Shown here: positions 61,400 to 64,000 of the stretch, piece by piece
How the letters are laid out: each line of letters opens with the position of its first letter
Numbering within the stretch: position 1 is the stretch's first letter
Assembly: GCF_021311115.1 (NCBI RefSeq)
Contig: NZ_JAJTNP010000002.1
Coordinates: forward strand, 62,001-126,000
Direction: 5' to 3'
Length of the DNA stretch: 64,000 nt
Source of the DNA: Chryseobacterium gwangjuense
Lineage (GTDB): Bacteria > Bacteroidota > Bacteroidia > Flavobacteriales > Weeksellaceae
Program-made: the position numbers and the translations under genes
Notes under the pieces: generated by a model
Told to the model about the DNA's origin: nothing
The model's database searches: none
The model's input: the letters and a program-made list of their open reading frames with translations, nothing else

Positions 61400-62185
61400 T
61401 TAAAGATCTTCCGCTTCAGCCAGAAGTTCTACAATATCTTTAACGGCAACTTCTTCATTTTTATTGAAGTGCTTTACACCGTCTGTCATCATAGTATTAC
61501 AGAAAGGACAGCCTGTTGCAATTACTTTTGGTGACGATGCCAAAGCTTCTTCCGTTCTTTCTATATTGATGTCTTTATTTCCTTTTTCCGGCTCTTTAAA
61601 CATCTGTGCACCTCCTGCTCCACAGCATAATCCATTGGTTTTGCAACGCTTCATTTCTACAAGCTCTGCATCCAACTTTTCTAAAAGCATTCTTGGTGCT
61701 TCATATTCGTCATTTGCTCTTCCTAAATAGCAAGGATCATGAAACGTAATCTTCTTGCCTTTGAAAGCACCGCCTTCAATCTTTAAACGACCTTCTTCCA
61801 TTAATGTTTTAAGGAATTGCGTGTGGTGTACCACCTCATAATTTCCTCCTAAACTAGGATATTCATTTTTCAAAGTATTGAAACAGTGCGGACAAGCCGT
61901 TACAATTTTCTTTACTTCATAAGCATTCAGAACTTCAATGTTCGTTAATGCCATCATCTGAAAAATGAACTCATTTCCGGCACGTTTTGCAGGATCACCT
62001 GTACAGCTTTCCTCTTGCCCTAAAACCGCAAACTCTACTCCTATTTTATTTAGGATTTTACAGAATGCTTTTGTTATCTTTTTGGCTCTGTCATCAAAAC
62101 TTCCGGCACATCCTACCCAGAAAAGAACTTCCGGAGATTTGCCTTCCATTGCGTATTCGGCCATTGTTTTTATCGTGAAATCCAT
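61400..62185 (-). CDS. (Fe-S)-binding protein with CCG domains
   Basis: A 261-residue protein with two cysteine-rich CCG domains. Visible motifs: FWVGCAGSFDDRAK, TACPHCFNTLKNEYP, FHDPCYLGRANDEYEAPR, LCCGAGGAQMF and TGCPFCNTMM. CCG domains bind Fe-S clusters in heterodisulfide reductase subunit B, GlpC and related proteins. The partner is the 4Fe-4S membrane protein encoded 84 bases upstream, and together they form a two-subunit electron-transfer module. The start at 62185 (MDFTIKTMAEY) is preferred to a longer frame running into the octamer inverted repeat. Its redox partner is unknown. Confidence 0.9.
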   Translation of the reverse strand: MDFTIKTMAEYAMEGKSPEVLFWVGCAGSFDDRAKKITKAFCKILNKIGVEFAVLGQEESCTGDPAKRAGNEFIFQMMALTNIEVLNAYEVKKIVTACPHCFNTLKNEYPSLGGNYEVVHHTQFLKTLMEEGRLKIEGGAFKGKKITFHDPCYLGRANDEYEAPRMLLEKLDAELVEMKRCKTNGLCCGAGGAQMFKEPEKGNKDINIERTEEALASSPKVIATGCPFCNTMMTDGVKHFNKNEEVAVKDIVELLAEAEDL

Positions 62186-62196
62186 AGTAGTTTTCA

Positions 62197-62267
62197 AATT
62201 TATCAATATAACAGTGCAACAGTTTACCAATGATTGTTACATCGTTACATTTTTACATTGTTAAATT
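62197..62267. repeat. Inverted array of 8-base words between Fe-S genes
   Basis: Left units AATTTATC, AATATAAC, AGTGCAAC, AGTTTACC (62197-62228) and the reverse complement of the right units AATTTAAC, AATGTAAA, AATGTAAC, GATGTAAC (62267-62236) share the consensus AATGTAAC with strict 8-base periodicity. Seven bases separate the arms. The element fills most of the gap between the two redox genes. Confidence 0.65.
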
Positions 62268-62269
62268 AA

Positions 62270-63595
62270 TTAATCATTTGCCCAGTTCAGACGATCTGCT
62301 TGATTGTATTGCCAAGGAGCTGCATTGTTTTCTACATTCGTCATCATCAGATTCAATTCCTGTGGTGCTGCAGATTGCTCCATTACCAAGAATCTTCTCA
62401 TTTCAAAAATAATGGAAAGCGGATCTAATAACACAGGACATGCGTCTGTACAAGCATTACATGTAGTACAAGCCCAAAGCTCTTCCTTGGTAATATAATC
62501 GTTCAACAATTTTTTACCATCGTCTACAAAACTTCCGTTCTTATCGATATTTCTCCCTACTTCTTCCAAACGATCTCTCGTTTTCATTAAAATCAATCTC
62601 GGAGACAATTTTTTACCTGTAATATTTGCAGGACAAACTGAAGTACAACGGCCACATTCCGTACAAGAATAGGCGTTCAATAGCTGAACCTGATTTAAAT
62701 CAAAAACATCTTCTGCTCCAAATTTTGAAGGAACTTCTGCTTCCCCTTCAGCCGGAGCTGCGTATGGATCTGCATTCGGATCCATCATTAATTTAATTTC
62801 TTTGGTAACAGATTCTAAATTATTGAATTGTCCTTTCTTCTCTAAATTCGCATACCAAGTACTTGGGAAAGCTAAAATAATATGCAAATGCTTAGAATAA
62901 TAAAGGTAGTTCATAAAGAATAAAATTCCTACAAAGTGAAACCACCAAGCTGCTTTTTCTGTAAAGAATAAGAATCCATCACCGAAATTGTTAAAGATAG
63001 GCGCTAAAAGTGTAGAACTGATAGGGAAACTTCCATGTTCAGGAAGCAATCCTCTTTGTTGAAGAACCCAATCCGCTGTATTCATCTTGAAGAAAGCCAT
63101 CATTAGGGCAAACTCAATAATCAAAATCCAGTTGGCATCTTGCTTTGGCCATCCGAAAAGTTCTTTCATCGTTAGTCTTTTCACTCCGTAAAAGTTTCTA
63201 CGGATAAAGAACACAACCACTCCAATCACTACTAAAAGTGCTAACACTTCTAAAGTAGCCGTAAAGAAATTATAAAGACCATGTCCGAATATGGATGATA
63301 AAAATCGATGTGTCCCGAATATCCCGTCAACAACAATTTCAACAAGTTCAATATTAATAATGACAAAACCTACATAAACAAAAAGGTGTAAAATACCTGC
63401 AACAGGACGTTTTACCATTTTACTCTGTCCCATCGCTACGCGAGCCATGGTTTCCCAGCGTTCCCCCTTTCGGTCACTTCTGTTGATCTCTTTTCCTAAT
63501 CTGATGTTTCTATATATCTTTTGCAGACTTTTCGCAAATAGTCCGAAACCTGCAATTAATAAAATCAGAAAAATAATATTATCGATATATTGCAT
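62270..63595 (-). CDS. 4Fe-4S dicluster membrane protein, heterodisulfide-reductase-like
   Basis: A 441-residue membrane redox protein. Five or so helices occupy the first 240 residues in a nitrate-reductase-gamma-like layout (FVYVGFVIINIELVEIVVDG, FMNYLYYSKHLHIILAF), with His residues that could ligate haem b. Two 4Fe-4S motifs follow: CTECGRCTSVCPANITGKK and CTTCNACTDACPVLLDPL. It is probably the membrane partner of the CCG protein encoded next. The donor and acceptor are unknown; similar pairs feed electrons from lipid or quinone pools. The gene is preceded by the MCE protein gene (8 bases). Confidence 0.9.
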   Translation of the reverse strand: MQYIDNIIFLILLIAGFGLFAKSLQKIYRNIRLGKEINRSDRKGERWETMARVAMGQSKMVKRPVAGILHLFVYVGFVIINIELVEIVVDGIFGTHRFLSSIFGHGLYNFFTATLEVLALLVVIGVVVFFIRRNFYGVKRLTMKELFGWPKQDANWILIIEFALMMAFFKMNTADWVLQQRGLLPEHGSFPISSTLLAPIFNNFGDGFLFFTEKAAWWFHFVGILFFMNYLYYSKHLHIILAFPSTWYANLEKKGQFNNLESVTKEIKLMMDPNADPYAAPAEGEAEVPSKFGAEDVFDLNQVQLLNAYSCTECGRCTSVCPANITGKKLSPRLILMKTRDRLEEVGRNIDKNGSFVDDGKKLLNDYITKEELWACTTCNACTDACPVLLDPLSIIFEMRRFLVMEQSAAPQELNLMMTNVENNAAPWQYNQADRLNWAND

Positions 63596-63603
63596 GGTAA
63601 GTT

Positions 63604-63999
63604 TTAGTTTTTATTATTCTTTCCGAAAACAGAGAAGTTAATATATCTTTTCGGGTTTGCTTTCATATCTTCTATTAAAGCATTCAGGTTAGTAGAAGCA
63701 GAATTCAGATTGTTGTACAACTGCTCGTCTTTCATTAATTTACCTAAACTTCCTTGCCCTTTATCAATACCTCCGATTACTTGGTTCAACTGTCCAACTG
63801 TTGCATCCAAATTTGCAATCGTTGCGTTCAGTTTTTTAGTATCAATGCTTTCTGCTAGATTCCCGTATTTATCTAAAGTCGTTTTACCACTTTTCATGGT
63901 AACGCTTGCTTCATCTAATACTTTCTGAAGTTTCGGATCATTGTTTCCAACAAGAGTATTTACACTTCCTGCTGTTGTTTGCAATGCACCAACTGTTTT
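63604..63999 (-). CDS. MCE/MlaD family lipid-transport protein, C-terminal part
   Basis: The frame runs off the right edge, so only the last 131 or so residues are visible. The region is a coiled-coil-rich tail (KTTLDKYGNLAESIDTKKLNATI, LGKLMKDEQLYNNLNSASTNLNALIEDM) and the terminal block KANPKRYINFSVFGKNN, typical of MlaD-like MCE proteins in Bacteroidetes. These sit in the periplasm, anchored in the inner membrane, and help carry phospholipids between membranes. The MCE domain itself lies outside the window. Confidence 0.85.
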   Translation of the reverse strand, partial: KTVGALQTTAGSVNTLVGNNDPKLQKVLDEASVTMKSGKTTLDKYGNLAESIDTKKLNATIANLDATVGQLNQVIGGIDKGQGSLGKLMKDEQLYNNLNSASTNLNALIEDMKANPKRYINFSVFGKNNKN

Positions 64000-64000
64000 A

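Overview
The window looks like a chromosomal segment of a Flavobacteriia bacterium, most probably Chryseobacterium or a close relative in the Weeksellaceae. The evidence is the low GC content, Bacteroidetes-type promoters (TTG about 19-20 bases before TAnnTTTG), almost no Shine-Dalgarno sequences, a type IX secretion C-terminal signal, a fused CcoNO oxidase subunit, TonB receptors and lipoproteins with short Bacteroidetes-style lipoboxes. No phage, transposase, CRISPR array, tRNA or rRNA was seen.

Layout. 1-3.8 kb: the end of lspA, a SanA-like envelope protein, trpS, a YjjG-like phosphatase, a 44-residue basic protein and an ECF sigma factor. 3.9-8.6 kb: a small barrel-like protein, metK behind a SAM-II riboswitch, and divergent oxyR and katA. 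8.7-11.3 kb: an operon of crotonase, dCMP deaminase, xerD and a Nudix hydrolase. 11.4-17.6 kb: haem-binding protein, Ig-like lipoprotein, serine hydrolase, hydroxyacid dehydrogenase, thioesterase and an HU-like membrane protein. 17.9-21 kb: a TPP-riboswitch-controlled TonB receptor and a WG-repeat protein. 21.4-26.7 kb: two different aconitases in tandem. 26.8-31.7 kb: a LytS/LytT-type two-component pair, a DUF5694 protein and a large outer-membrane barrel behind an ECF-type promoter.

31.8-38.7 kb is a full thiamine operon on the minus strand (thiS, thiC, tenI-like, thiD, thiE, thiG, thiH, thiF) behind a second TPP riboswitch. Together with the TonB receptor it forms one thiamine regulon: uptake and synthesis both shut by TPP. 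38.8-43.6 kb: a type IX-secreted protein, an RluA pseudouridine synthase, panB and a Crp/Fnr regulator. 43.7-53.3 kb: the cbb3 oxidase cluster (ccoI, ccoS, ccoNO, ccoQ, ccoP, ccoG, ccoH, a TauE/SafE protein and a lipoprotein). 53.4-64 kb: serS, a small polysaccharide cluster (asnB, flippase, glycosyltransferase), and a redox module (CCG Fe-S protein, 4Fe-4S membrane protein, MCE protein at the edge).

The most interesting non-coding signals are: (1) three copies of TGACAT-NN-ATCA, upstream of ccoI/crp, ccoS and the second aconitase, which I propose as sites of the Crp/Fnr regulator encoded here; (2) three intergenic elements built as inverted arrays of short words (7, 8 and 8-10 bases); (3) a SAM-II aptamer before metK; and (4) in both TPP riboswitches, a downstream hairpin that competes with helix P1. 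Proposed regulators, operators and promoters are inferences from sequence alone.
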